Part shown: positions 37,063-46,136 of the stretch, piece by piece
How the letters are laid out: each line of letters starts with the position of its first letter
Numbering within the stretch: position 1 is the first letter of the stretch
Origin: an uncultured Caryophanales bacterium
GTDB lineage: Bacteria; Bacillota_I; Bacilli_A; RF39; UBA660
Direction: 5' to 3'
Assembly: GCA_947164795.1 (NCBI GenBank)
Contig: CAMUXV010000006.1
Location: forward strand, 1-46,136
Length of the DNA stretch: 46,136 nucleotides
The notes under the pieces: model-generated
What the model saw: only the letters and a program-made list of their open reading frames with translations
The model's database searches: none
Told to the model about the DNA's origin: nothing
Program-made: the position numbers and the translations under genes

Positions 37063-39009
37063 TTATTTACTAAGTACAAGTTTTTTTGAATTACTTTTTG
37101 GAGGGATTATTTTTATCTCACCGACCGAAATATTTGTTTCATCTATTTCAATAGTATATTCTCTTCCATCTATCTTATGTTCTAGTAAGCATTTATAATC
37201 ATATTTTGAATTTTTTGTTAATGGCATTTCATCAAGAAATCTAATTTTAGTTGGTATTTGCCTTGTTGAAATATCTTTATTATTGATAAGCTTATTTAAA
37301 ATGTTTTCAACTATACTTTTTTTATCTAAATTTATATATTCTGCATTTAAAGTAATGTTTGCAATAGCCATATTTCCCCTTTTTTCTTCATCATAATACT
37401 CATTAATGATACATTCACTAATTTCATCACATTCCGAAATAATTTGTTCCATCACATATGGCTTATATTTATAACCGTCAAATCTGGTAAATGTTCTATC
37501 AATTCTTGTATTAAAAGACATACTGCCATCTGATTCCATATTTATCAAATCACCAGTTTTTATGCAATCAATTCCATCTATTACATAATGAGGTACTATA
37601 GTTTCACCATCTAAAATTCCCAAAGAAACTGATGGAGATGACGCATATGCTTCACCAGTTATAATTTTATGATTTTCATCGAATTTAAGTGGTTTTCTAG
37701 TAGTTGGATCTATTATTATGTAATTCATATATGGCAAAGGTCTTCCAATGCTGCCTATTTTTTCTTCTTTATGATATTTAATACTCGTACTTCCTGTGCA
37801 CTCGCTCATACCATAACCATATTCAAGTCTACAATTTTCTGCATTGTGTTTTTTCAAAAATACTTGCATTTCTTTTTCTCTTGGAAATTCTCCTCCACCT
37901 ACTGTGATTCTTTTTAAAAATGATAAATCTTTTCCATCTAAGTAATGATTATCCATAAGAGGATTTAACATAGTTGGAGCTGCTATCACCATATTAGGTT
38001 TTGTTTTATATATTTTTCTTGGTAAATCATCCGGAGTAAACTCTGGTATTTGAATCATTTTAGCTCCACAGCAAAATCCATAATGAGCAACATCGCCTAT
38101 ACCAAACGAAGCAAAATATGGTAATAAATGAAAGACACTATCTGAAGTTGAATATCTTTCACCAGTTGCAAATATTTGCTGCACGTGTGTATTTAAATTT
38201 TCATTCGTAAGTGGTATTGGCTTAGGCATGGCTCCTGAAGTTCCCGATGTATGAACAATTAAAGCTAATTCATTAGGGCTATAAACGTTATTAATAACTT
38301 TGTTATATCTACTATTATTAATTAAATCATTATATCTAATAATATTCAATTTTGATTTTTTTAACACATCATTTATATGTTCATTATTTTTTTTCATTAA
38401 AGAAAGTTTATCTTTAAGTTTTTTTAAACTATCTATATTATAACCATTTTTATCTATTTCATCAAACAAATATCCAAACTGAGCACGATTATTCATTGCA
38501 TCGTTTATTGAAAAAATAACAACTGGTTCAATCCCTATTTCCTTTAATTCATCCTCTACTTTGCTAAAAAAGGTTTCATAGCATTGATCCAGAATAATGA
38601 TATGTTTTATCTTTTCCTTTTTTATTATCTCAATTATTTTTTTTCCAGTTATTGTTGAGTTAATACTATCTGGTCTTGGATCATAAAAATCTGAAACAGC
38701 ACCTATTTTTGAAGCAGCATAAAATAAATTTGCTGTTGTAGATAAAGTTGGTAATATGGATAGAATTCTATCTTTTTTAACTACTCCAATTGCGCTTAAT
38801 CCTTTTGCTAAATTACTTATGTTATCAATCATTTTGCCATAAGATATTTTATATCCATAAAATTCTGTGGCAATGCTACTTAAGTGTCCGTTAATGTTCG
38901 AAATAAAAAAATCATAGACCGTTTCTTCTGATAATGGTTCAAAATATCTTTTATCATAATATTCAAGCCATGGTTTATCAATATGTGGATATCCTGTTAT
39001 TTCTTTCAT
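37063..39009 (-). CDS. AMP-dependent synthetase/ligase (start revised from 39114)
   Basis: ALIVHTSGTSGAMPKPIPLTNENL, YGYGMSECTGSTSI, IKTGDLINMESDGSM; ATG at 39009 preceded by GGGGGAATTTAATT. Confidence 0.9.
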   Translation of the reverse strand: MKEITGYPHIDKPWLEYYDKRYFEPLSEETVYDFFISNINGHLSSIATEFYGYKISYGKMIDNISNLAKGLSAIGVVKKDRILSILPTLSTTANLFYAASKIGAVSDFYDPRPDSINSTITGKKIIEIIKKEKIKHIIILDQCYETFFSKVEDELKEIGIEPVVIFSINDAMNNRAQFGYLFDEIDKNGYNIDSLKKLKDKLSLMKKNNEHINDVLKKSKLNIIRYNDLINNSRYNKVINNVYSPNELALIVHTSGTSGAMPKPIPLTNENLNTHVQQIFATGERYSTSDSVFHLLPYFASFGIGDVAHYGFCCGAKMIQIPEFTPDDLPRKIYKTKPNMVIAAPTMLNPLMDNHYLDGKDLSFLKRITVGGGEFPREKEMQVFLKKHNAENCRLEYGYGMSECTGSTSIKYHKEEKIGSIGRPLPYMNYIIIDPTTRKPLKFDENHKIITGEAYASSPSVSLGILDGETIVPHYVIDGIDCIKTGDLINMESDGSMSFNTRIDRTFTRFDGYKYKPYVMEQIISECDEISECIINEYYDEEKRGNMAIANITLNAEYINLDKKSIVENILNKLINNKDISTRQIPTKIRFLDEMPLTKNSKYDYKCLLEHKIDGREYTIEIDETNISVGEIKIIPPKSNSKKLVLSK

Positions 39010-39115
39010 AATTAAATTCCCCCAATCAATATATTTTTTAAGTGCTAATCGAATATAATAGCGGTTAAAGATAATTTTTTTATTAATTATTAAAAAGTGT
39101 AATTCAAATATCACC

Positions 39116-40180
39116 TTATCTTCTATCGTCTATTATTATTCTATTAGCTTTTTCACTATTTGTAGTTAAAACGGAAAAATTATTGTCAATAACAATAGCA
39201 AAGGTAAAAGATACAACATCCTCTACATTTTTTTTAAATTTTTCAATATTAACTTTTTTAGACACATGAAAATTCACAGTATCTGTTGGTTCCTTAATAA
39301 TTTCAATATAATACTCACCATCAAATCCACTGTAATCTAAATGATGTAGTAGTTCATCAAAATTTATTACTTGCCCTTTTATCTTTTGAATATTATTCTT
39401 TCTTCCTAATATTTTAATAGTTTTTGTAAAATGTCCACATTTACACCTTATATTATCTAAAATAACTATATCGTTTGTCATGAAGCGTTTCATTTTAACT
39501 TTCGAAAAAATATTATTACTTGTTAGCAAAAGTATACCTGTCCCATTTTCTTTTATTATTAAATCATCTACTAATACTTCCGCATTATAATCTTTTGATA
39601 AATGCAAATTACCACACCGACATTCGCCCGCTATCATTGGAACTTGTAACATACCATAACTATCATATATTTTAGTGTTTAACATTTTTTCTATTTTATT
39701 CCTTATACCGTCAGTTAAAAGTTCACCTCCTGTAACTACAAATTTTATCTTAGCGCTGATGTCTTTTAAATATCCCTCTTTCTCTAAAATATTGCAGATT
39801 TTTAATATGTAACTTGGCATTCCGACAATGACATCAGGTAAAATATTATGGAGTTCACGTACTTTTAATTCACTTCCGTAATTTTTTCCAGAGCCTAACG
39901 GATAGACAATATGTCCCATCTCGCAAAATGTTTGAGTATAGTAATAGGCCGGCGGAAATAATCCATATCCCCAAAGAATGACAATTTTACTATTTTTTTG
40001 AAGAGGTGTTAATTTCATTAATTCCTTTAATCTTTTGTTAGCATTTTTTATTGTATTACTTGGGTATATTATACTTTTTGAAATACCGGTTGTACCTGAT
40101 GAACTAAATACTATTCCGCCTCTTTTATAAAACTTAGAATTAATATATTCATGCCACTCTTCTGTACTTATAAATTTCAT
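39116..40180 (-). CDS. PaaK/CapK-like adenylate-forming enzyme
   Basis: GGIVFSSSGTTGISKSIIYPS, VVTGGELLTDGIRNKIEKML, DSYGMLQVPMIAGECRCGNLH, MTNDIVIL...GHFTKTIKILGRKNNIQKIKG. Confidence 0.85.
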   Translation of the reverse strand: MKFISTEEWHEYINSKFYKRGGIVFSSSGTTGISKSIIYPSNTIKNANKRLKELMKLTPLQKNSKIVILWGYGLFPPAYYYTQTFCEMGHIVYPLGSGKNYGSELKVRELHNILPDVIVGMPSYILKICNILEKEGYLKDISAKIKFVVTGGELLTDGIRNKIEKMLNTKIYDSYGMLQVPMIAGECRCGNLHLSKDYNAEVLVDDLIIKENGTGILLLTSNNIFSKVKMKRFMTNDIVILDNIRCKCGHFTKTIKILGRKNNIQKIKGQVINFDELLHHLDYSGFDGEYYIEIIKEPTDTVNFHVSKKVNIEKFKKNVEDVVSFTFAIVIDNNFSVLTTNSEKANRIIIDDRR

Positions 40181-41283
40181 TTTTGCTCCTCTATAAATTT
40201 TGAGAATAGAATAATATCACAATTTTCTTTGTATGGTTCTCTCAATATTCCTTCACAAAAATAGTTATTCATTGATAATGTATTAGCAATCACGACTTCA
40301 CCGACAGGAACAAAAATTGAAATCTTTCTTCTTTTTAGTAAACAAGCACTTTGTTCTATTTCATTAACTAATTCTAAAATATTTTTTTCATTTAAGTAAG
40401 AATTACTAATTAGAAAAGGAGATACCTTGTAATTTCCTCCCCGTTTAGGAGTCGCTACAACCAAACACTCAATTTCATCATTTTCTAAGACAATAAAGGA
40501 ATCTTTACACTTATGTTCATAAACTAATTTGTTTTCTCCACAAGAACCCGTTACGATAGCTTTAGTAAATGTTCTATCAATATCGTCGAAATACATTTTC
40601 ATATTTTCACAAATAAAATCATTAAGTTTTTCGCAATTAATTTCTAATAGGTTATTTTTAATTATTTTTTTTATTAAGTTAGGTCCTTGATTCGTTCTAA
40701 CAGGAATGCATTCCTTGTTATTATTTTTTTTATTAAAAAACTTGCCACATACACGATCTGAAGAATTTTTAGAATAGTTTTTGCATAATACTGCTTCCAA
40801 TTTCAAATTTAATTTACTATAATCTAAAACGGCTGTAGAATAATTATTTATAGGTGCAGTTACATAAACTTTTCTTGCACCATTTTTAACATAATTATTG
40901 CATACCATTTCAATCATTTCTTTTGCGAATCCTTTTCCTCGGTATTCTGGTAATAAGCATGTCGGTCCTAATTTTATAGAGCCACCTCTTTTTCTAGTTA
41001 TTACTTCAAATCCTATTGGTAAATCATCGTAAAAACAGATCCAAATATCCTTTCCTAACGTAAAAAAACCATATTCATCAAATCCTTTTTTATCTATTTC
41101 AATTAATCTCTTAGCAAAAGATTCATCGATATCATCGTAACTATCTTTTATATTTTGTGTGACGAGATTAATAAAAATTTCATTGTAAATAGGATATTTT
41201 TTTAATCTTTGTATTGATAGTTTTTCAAATATATTTTGATTATTTTTACATTTTAAAATCTTATTCATATAATTATTCACCAC
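40177..41283 (-). CDS. Tandem GNAT acetyltransferase
   Basis: KLGPTCLLPEYRGKGFAKEMIEM motif A; C-terminal half is a diverged repeat (VATPKRGGNYKVSPFLI...). Confidence 0.8.
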   Translation of the reverse strand: MVNNYMNKILKCKNNQNIFEKLSIQRLKKYPIYNEIFINLVTQNIKDSYDDIDESFAKRLIEIDKKGFDEYGFFTLGKDIWICFYDDLPIGFEVITRKRGGSIKLGPTCLLPEYRGKGFAKEMIEMVCNNYVKNGARKVYVTAPINNYSTAVLDYSKLNLKLEAVLCKNYSKNSSDRVCGKFFNKKNNNKECIPVRTNQGPNLIKKIIKNNLLEINCEKLNDFICENMKMYFDDIDRTFTKAIVTGSCGENKLVYEHKCKDSFIVLENDEIECLVVATPKRGGNYKVSPFLISNSYLNEKNILELVNEIEQSACLLKRRKISIFVPVGEVVIANTLSMNNYFCEGILREPYKENCDIILFSKFIEEQK

Positions 41284-41719
41284 TTTTATTTATACTTATT
41301 AGATTATCTATTATATCATTTTTGTTAATATATATAAAATTCTGAGGTGCCTTAAAATTGGGGTTACCTAAAATTATTTTTTCTAAATTTATGGACTTTT
41401 TATATCTTTTTGGATTAATAACTTCAATAGCGCAACATTCTTTTTTATTTTTATAATAATTCTTAAACCATTCTAATGCTTTTATATCTTTTTCATTACC
41501 AGTTATATGCATTAATTCATTAAATGAACATTTCAAAATCCTACCGGCAGTAAATTCACCCACTATTGCTTTTTCTTCTTTCGATGAATAAACCACAATA
41601 GTCAAATTGTCATCATCACATATTTTAGGAAGATTTTTTCTAAATTCCCAATGTTTTGTTCCATTAAATATCTTGTTTGAATATTTAGTCATAATTGACA
41701 TTAAAACCTTTTTTTCCAT
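41273..41719 (-). CDS. ASCH/PUA-like domain protein
   Basis: VLMSIMTKYSNKIFNGTKHWEFRKNLPK...AIVGEFTAGRILKCSF. Confidence 0.65.
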   Translation of the reverse strand: MEKKVLMSIMTKYSNKIFNGTKHWEFRKNLPKICDDDNLTIVVYSSKEEKAIVGEFTAGRILKCSFNELMHITGNEKDIKALEWFKNYYKNKKECCAIEVINPKRYKKSINLEKIILGNPNFKAPQNFIYINKNDIIDNLISINKSGE

Positions 41720-41724
41720 AAAAC

Positions 41725-42162
41725 TTAAATCTCCTCTATTTCTTTAATTATTGTATTTATTAAGTCTTCTATATTTTGATGATATTTAGTTTTATATAAT
41801 GTTTTTGTTGATCCATATTCTATCATTATATTGACTCCATTTCCTTCAGATTTTCTAATATCAGTTCTGATACAAATACTTTTTTTATTATTTGCATAGG
41901 CATAACCCAATTCCCAGGCTACACCTGAATCTACATCTGCTCCATCAACGATGGCAAGAACAATGTCAGAATTATTTATATTATTTTTACACCCTTCAAA
42001 AATTGGATACATATCATATTTACCATCCGTTTCTATTGGAGATACAGTTTGTGGCAAAAAAACCTTAAATTTTCCTGTGCTCTCAATTTTATCTGCTATA
42101 TATTTATTTATATTTCTTTCTAGTGTTGTAAATAGAGGAGCAGCCAAATAAATCTTTTTCAT
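41725..42162 (-). CDS. Nucleoside 2-deoxyribosyltransferase-family protein
   Basis: KKIYLAAPLFTTLERNIN...VFLPQ...SDIVLAIVDGADVDSGVAWELGYAYA. Confidence 0.85.
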   Translation of the reverse strand: MKKIYLAAPLFTTLERNINKYIADKIESTGKFKVFLPQTVSPIETDGKYDMYPIFEGCKNNINNSDIVLAIVDGADVDSGVAWELGYAYANNKKSICIRTDIRKSEGNGVNIMIEYGSTKTLYKTKYHQNIEDLINTIIKEIEEI

Positions 42163-43079
42163 TTCATTCTCCTCCTAGTTTCTTTTATTTTTCTTACTTT
42201 TTCGATATCAGGATAGGAAGTGTTGCTTTCAACCGAAATTGCAGCTAATGTGCTGGCAAATTTTGCACAATCACTATAACTCCAATTTTGAGATATTCCA
42301 TATACTATACCTGCTGAATAAGAGTCCCCTGCTCCAACTGGTGAATTTGCTAATGCTTCATCAGCGGCTACCATCTCAATAAATCCGTTATCATAAAATA
42401 CTTTTGAACCAACTTTTCCATATGTAACAAAAATTGCTCTTAAATTATTATTAATTTTAAATAATAGTCTTAAATCATCAATTTTTAATTTGCTTTTTAA
42501 GGCATTAACTTCTTCTTCATTTCCAATTAAAATGCAACTTTTTTTAATCATTGCATTTAAATATAATTCTGTATTTAGAAAATAATTACTAACATTATGA
42601 ATAATAATTTTATTTTTTTCATTAATTATATTAAGTAATTCCAAATTATACTTTTTTTGATGTGTTGAAAAATAAAATATATCTGATTCTTCACAGATTT
42701 GTTTTTGTTTTTGCGTAACTTTAAATTCAAGCGATGCTGGTTTAAAAAATGAAATACAATTCTCCTCTTTTTTCGTTATTGCAATAAAAACTTCATACAT
42801 TTCTTCGCAAGTATTATCACAATATATTCCATCAACATTTACACCATTATATTGCAAAAAATTAAAATATTTTTTTGCAACTGGATTATTGGGGATTGAG
42901 GTTAAATAACTACAATCACATCCTAAACAAGATAAAGTCAAGGCAACAATAGCTCCTCGTCCACCCATACATTTTGTATTATCATACACATATCCAACAT
43001 CATCTATTTTTGGCAATTCTTCAACTCTTAGTAACGTATCATGAGTCATATTTCCAATACATACAATTTTTTTCTCCAT
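42159..43079 (-). CDS. PfkB-family carbohydrate/nucleoside kinase (start revised from 43103)
   Basis: VCIGNMTHDTLLRVEELPKIDD...GGRGAIVALTLSCLGCDCSYLT; SPVGAGDSYSAGIVYG anion hole. Confidence 0.88.
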   Translation of the reverse strand: MEKKIVCIGNMTHDTLLRVEELPKIDDVGYVYDNTKCMGGRGAIVALTLSCLGCDCSYLTSIPNNPVAKKYFNFLQYNGVNVDGIYCDNTCEEMYEVFIAITKKEENCISFFKPASLEFKVTQKQKQICEESDIFYFSTHQKKYNLELLNIINEKNKIIIHNVSNYFLNTELYLNAMIKKSCILIGNEEEVNALKSKLKIDDLRLLFKINNNLRAIFVTYGKVGSKVFYDNGFIEMVAADEALANSPVGAGDSYSAGIVYGISQNWSYSDCAKFASTLAAISVESNTSYPDIEKVRKIKETRRRMK

Positions 43080-43087
43080 AAATCCCC

Positions 43088-43534
43088 CTAAAATAAGTCC
43101 CAATCCTTATTATTGCTATTGTAAATCATTTCCGAATAATTATTTTCCTTAAATATTTGTAACATAATGTCAAAATTATTTGCTAAATCTTTCTGAGATA
43201 GTTCTTCTTCTGTTATCCAATAGTTTTTTCCTTCTTCTGTTTCTAATATTAAATCTCCAGTAAATGATTCAGACTTATATAGAAATACTATTGAACGTTC
43301 ATTTTTTTCATCATTATACCAATTTTTTATTCCACATAACTCTAAATTATTTATAATCAATCCAGTTTCTTCTTTTACTTCACGGATCGTAGATTTTACT
43401 ATACTTTCACCATTGTTGATTTTTCCTCCAGGAAATGCTAATCCTTTCCAATTTTTTACTCTTTCTTGAACCAATATTTTGTTTGTATTTACATCAATAA
43501 TTTTACACATATTCATTAATTTAATATTTTCCAT
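43088..43534 (-). CDS. NUDIX hydrolase
   Basis: AFPGGKINNGESIVKSTIREVKEETGLII. Confidence 0.93.
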   Translation of the reverse strand: MENIKLMNMCKIIDVNTNKILVQERVKNWKGLAFPGGKINNGESIVKSTIREVKEETGLIINNLELCGIKNWYNDEKNERSIVFLYKSESFTGDLILETEEGKNYWITEEELSQKDLANNFDIMLQIFKENNYSEMIYNSNNKDWDLF

Positions 43535-43855
43535 AACAATATTCTCTCCTCTCTTATCGTGGTAAAATTATATTATCTTAAGACTATTTTTCCCAATTAA
43601 AATGTTATTATTTTATAATACAAATATTAATTATATAAAATAATGTATTAAAAAACTAATTCATTTAATTAAAATAGTATTAGTAAACTATTTGTTTATC
43701 ATCCTCATAATTATTTATACATTTAAAGTATAACATTATTTGTTATAAAAGTAAATTAATTTATTAAAATAGAATAATTATAAAAATGTACCTTAAATAT
43801 GTTATACTAGATACAGGTTAAAATTAATTTATGAAAAGGATAAGGTGATTTATTT

Positions 43856-44194
43856 ATGATAAAAGTTTCAGTTGATGATTTAAAATACAGAAGTGATTTT
43901 TGTACTAATTATGGTCAATATCAAGAAGGTTATAGAATAGTTTATTTTTATCCAAACAGCACTTATCATGTCGGAACATTTAGTGGAAGTATAGAAGGTT
44001 TTATGATGGATTTTGTAGAAGTTGAGCCAATAGAAAATGACGATGATATTCCACAATTTATTTCCATAGAAGATCTTTTAAATAGATATTTATCAGATGT
44101 AAAAGAAATTTCTGCTGTTGCTATTTATAAAACTGATGGAACATTAATTGAAAGGTTAGATAGAAATAATCTTAACAAACAATATATAAAATAA
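43856..44194 (+). CDS. Hypothetical protein
   Basis: 112-aa ORF with RBS-like AAGGTG upstream and a terminator hairpin (AAACAGTAATGA...TCATTACTGTTTTT) downstream. Confidence 0.6.
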   Translation: MIKVSVDDLKYRSDFCTNYGQYQEGYRIVYFYPNSTYHVGTFSGSIEGFMMDFVEVEPIENDDDIPQFISIEDLLNRYLSDVKEISAVAIYKTDGTLIERLDRNNLNKQYIK

Positions 44195-44261
44195 ACAGTA
44201 ATGAAATTTATTTATCTCATTACTGTTTTTATTACTTTTTTGTCATCTATTAGTAACCACA

Positions 44262-45143
44262 TTACAACTTGTTATAAACATCCTCTATTAACTTTTTTAG
44301 TTTATTAATATATTCAATATTATCTATATTCATTAAATAAAAATGACAATATGCATTAATCATACACCATTTTAAGTTATTATTATCATAAGTGCCAATT
44401 TCTAAATATCCTTTTAAAAAGGATTCTATATCCTCTAAATTATCCATAAATGTTTGTGTTGGCCTCAAAACTATACTCCAAGCAATATCTTGTTCTTTAA
44501 AACCCATACCACTATATTCAAAATCTAAAACACCAGATATATTTCCATTATGCCATAGTATATTTGCATAATGAAAATCACCATGTATAAATGTTTGATT
44601 ATTAATCACAATACCATTATTAGATAAATACTCTATATATGGTTTTAAAAAACTATCAAATTCTTTATAATCATCTATTTTAGGAATGTCATTAATTATT
44701 CGCTTTTTGGCGTCACAAAACAATTTCGAATTAATCTTATGAATTTTGGCCAATTCTCTCCCATATTTTATTAAATAGTTTGATTTATTAACCTCAGAAT
44801 TGCTTCTAAAAATATCCGATAATCTAATACCATCTATTTTTTCAAGTACCATATAATGCTTATTCTCTACTATACCATTTTCTATTATTTTTGGCATCCT
44901 ATCATAACAATTATTTTTCATTAATATTTTCAAATTATTAACTTCAGCATCAAAAGCTGCCATTTTACTTCTTTCAATTTTTATAAATGCATCTATCACT
45001 TTATCTTTATACACACATTTACATTCTACTACATCATTTTGAGCATACGGATAACTAAAAATTTCTAATATCTTAATCTTTTTAAATTTTATAGTTAATG
45101 GATCAATTAATAAATCCCTCCATTTATCATATATTATTCCCAT
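44262..45143 (-). CDS. APH-family phosphotransferase
   Basis: QTFIHGDFHYANILWHNGNISGVLDFEYSGMGFKEQDIAWSI. Confidence 0.9.
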   Translation of the reverse strand: MGIIYDKWRDLLIDPLTIKFKKIKILEIFSYPYAQNDVVECKCVYKDKVIDAFIKIERSKMAAFDAEVNNLKILMKNNCYDRMPKIIENGIVENKHYMVLEKIDGIRLSDIFRSNSEVNKSNYLIKYGRELAKIHKINSKLFCDAKKRIINDIPKIDDYKEFDSFLKPYIEYLSNNGIVINNQTFIHGDFHYANILWHNGNISGVLDFEYSGMGFKEQDIAWSIVLRPTQTFMDNLEDIESFLKGYLEIGTYDNNNLKWCMINAYCHFYLMNIDNIEYINKLKKLIEDVYNKL

Positions 45144-45212
45144 TTTTTACTCCCTTTCTTATATAAGCAAATCTACAAGCAATAATCAAATTACTCTAAC
45201 TCCATATTAGTA

Positions 45213-45755
45213 TTATATTTTTTGATACTCTTCTTTTACCATCAAAGCATATGTTTGAGTTATACCAATTGTATCCTTAGTGCTAAAATAGTTTTTTATA
45301 TAAAAGCCACATTTTTTATAACAATTTATTGCTTTTGTGTTATTTTTCAATGGGCACATCACTAATAATTCAGCCTCTTTTTCTGTTTCTAATATTTTAG
45401 ATAACATATTTATTGCTTTGCTTCCAATTCCTTTGTTATGTTCTTTTAATTCGCCAATAAATATATCAATTTCATAAATATTATTTCCTGTTAAATTATA
45501 CAATCTTTTATCCTCTTCTTCTACTAATTTGTATTGAATTATTCCAACAGGCCTTTTTTGATATTCAATCATATAAACTGGTACTTTAGCCGTTTTTAAT
45601 GTTCTAGGATAATATTTTTCTTTTATTTCATTATAATTTAATTTTCTTTGTTCAAAACTTGAATATATTTCTTCCTCTTGATACCATTTTTCAAGCATTT
45701 TATAATCTTCATCAATATTCTTTAATAATCTGATATTAACATCACACATATTCAC
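45213..45755 (-). CDS. GNAT acetyltransferase, AAC(6')-like
   Basis: YEIDIFIGELKEHNKGIGSKAINMLSKIL...NTKAINCYKKCGFYI. Confidence 0.85.
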   Translation of the reverse strand: MNMCDVNIRLLKNIDEDYKMLEKWYQEEEIYSSFEQRKLNYNEIKEKYYPRTLKTAKVPVYMIEYQKRPVGIIQYKLVEEEDKRLYNLTGNNIYEIDIFIGELKEHNKGIGSKAINMLSKILETEKEAELLVMCPLKNNTKAINCYKKCGFYIKNYFSTKDTIGITQTYALMVKEEYQKI

Positions 45756-45870
45756 ACATCCTACTTTTAAAATATAATATTTACTACAAACTAATTATAG
45801 CAATATTTTTATTAAAAGACAATTGTTATTTTAAGTAAAATAATATATAATTAATTAGAAGGTGTTATAA

Positions 45871-46136
45871 ATGAGTAAGAAAAGAAAAAAAAGGAAATTA
45901 AGATTAGGAAGAATCTTATTACTATGTATAATTATTATAGTAATAGGACTAGGTATTTATTTAATAATACCAAAGAATTATGGGTATAAAAAAGATGTTG
46001 TTAAAGTATTTAAAGAAGAAAATATTATAGATATTATTAGAGAAAATAAAAAGTATTCTAAAGTACTTGAAGAAGCAATACTTAATAATAATTTTAATAA
46101 AGAATATTTACTTGATTATTTAAATATTAATTATAT
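45871..46136 (+). CDS. N-terminus of a membrane-anchored protein, truncated at window end
   Basis: AGAAGGTGTTATAAATGAGTAAGAAAAG: MSKKRKKRKLRLGRILLLCIIIIVIGLGIYLIIPKNYGYKKDVVKVFKEENI; open to the window end. Confidence 0.7.
   Translation, partial: MSKKRKKRKLRLGRILLLCIIIIVIGLGIYLIIPKNYGYKKDVVKVFKEENIIDIIRENKKYSKVLEEAILNNNFNKEYLLDYLNINY

Overview
AT-rich window from a low-GC Firmicutes-type genome. An alpha/beta-type SASP gene suggests a spore-former; the species was not identified. Most genes are on the minus strand. Core genes recognised: ppdK, rpsI-rplM, uvrC, rnhB, recX, thiI, mutS, tag and one tRNA-Ser(GCU). Type IV pilus/competence-like pilins and a PilB/GspE ATPase are also present. Main accessory features: (1) a compact integrative element of about 5.6 kb (about 131-5773) driven by a large serine recombinase. 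It appears inserted in the 3' end of ppdK: a displaced ppdK tail (QAAIKAKKN*) lies at the far end and the element supplies a replacement tail (QAAIRAHKN*). Its cargo is a multi-zinc-ribbon/endonuclease-like protein, an HExxH protein, a DnaA-like AAA+ protein without Walker A, and an XRE regulator. (2) A compact operon at 37063-43534 combining NUDIX, PfkB kinase, nucleoside deoxyribosyltransferase-like, ASCH-like, tandem GNAT, PaaK-like and AMP-ligase genes; this is the best candidate for an undescribed pathway. (3) A PilB-like ATPase whose N-terminus is a Q/N-rich 14-aa repeat. (4) Perfect inverted repeats inside the ORF6N and DUF1016 coding sequences, and a pseudoknot-plus-terminator leader upstream of the DUF1016 gene. 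(5) A surface protein with a GC-richer C-terminal module followed by two strong hairpins. (6) A hybrid histidine kinase with Asn at the expected phospho-acceptor His. All homology calls are by eye; no searches were run.
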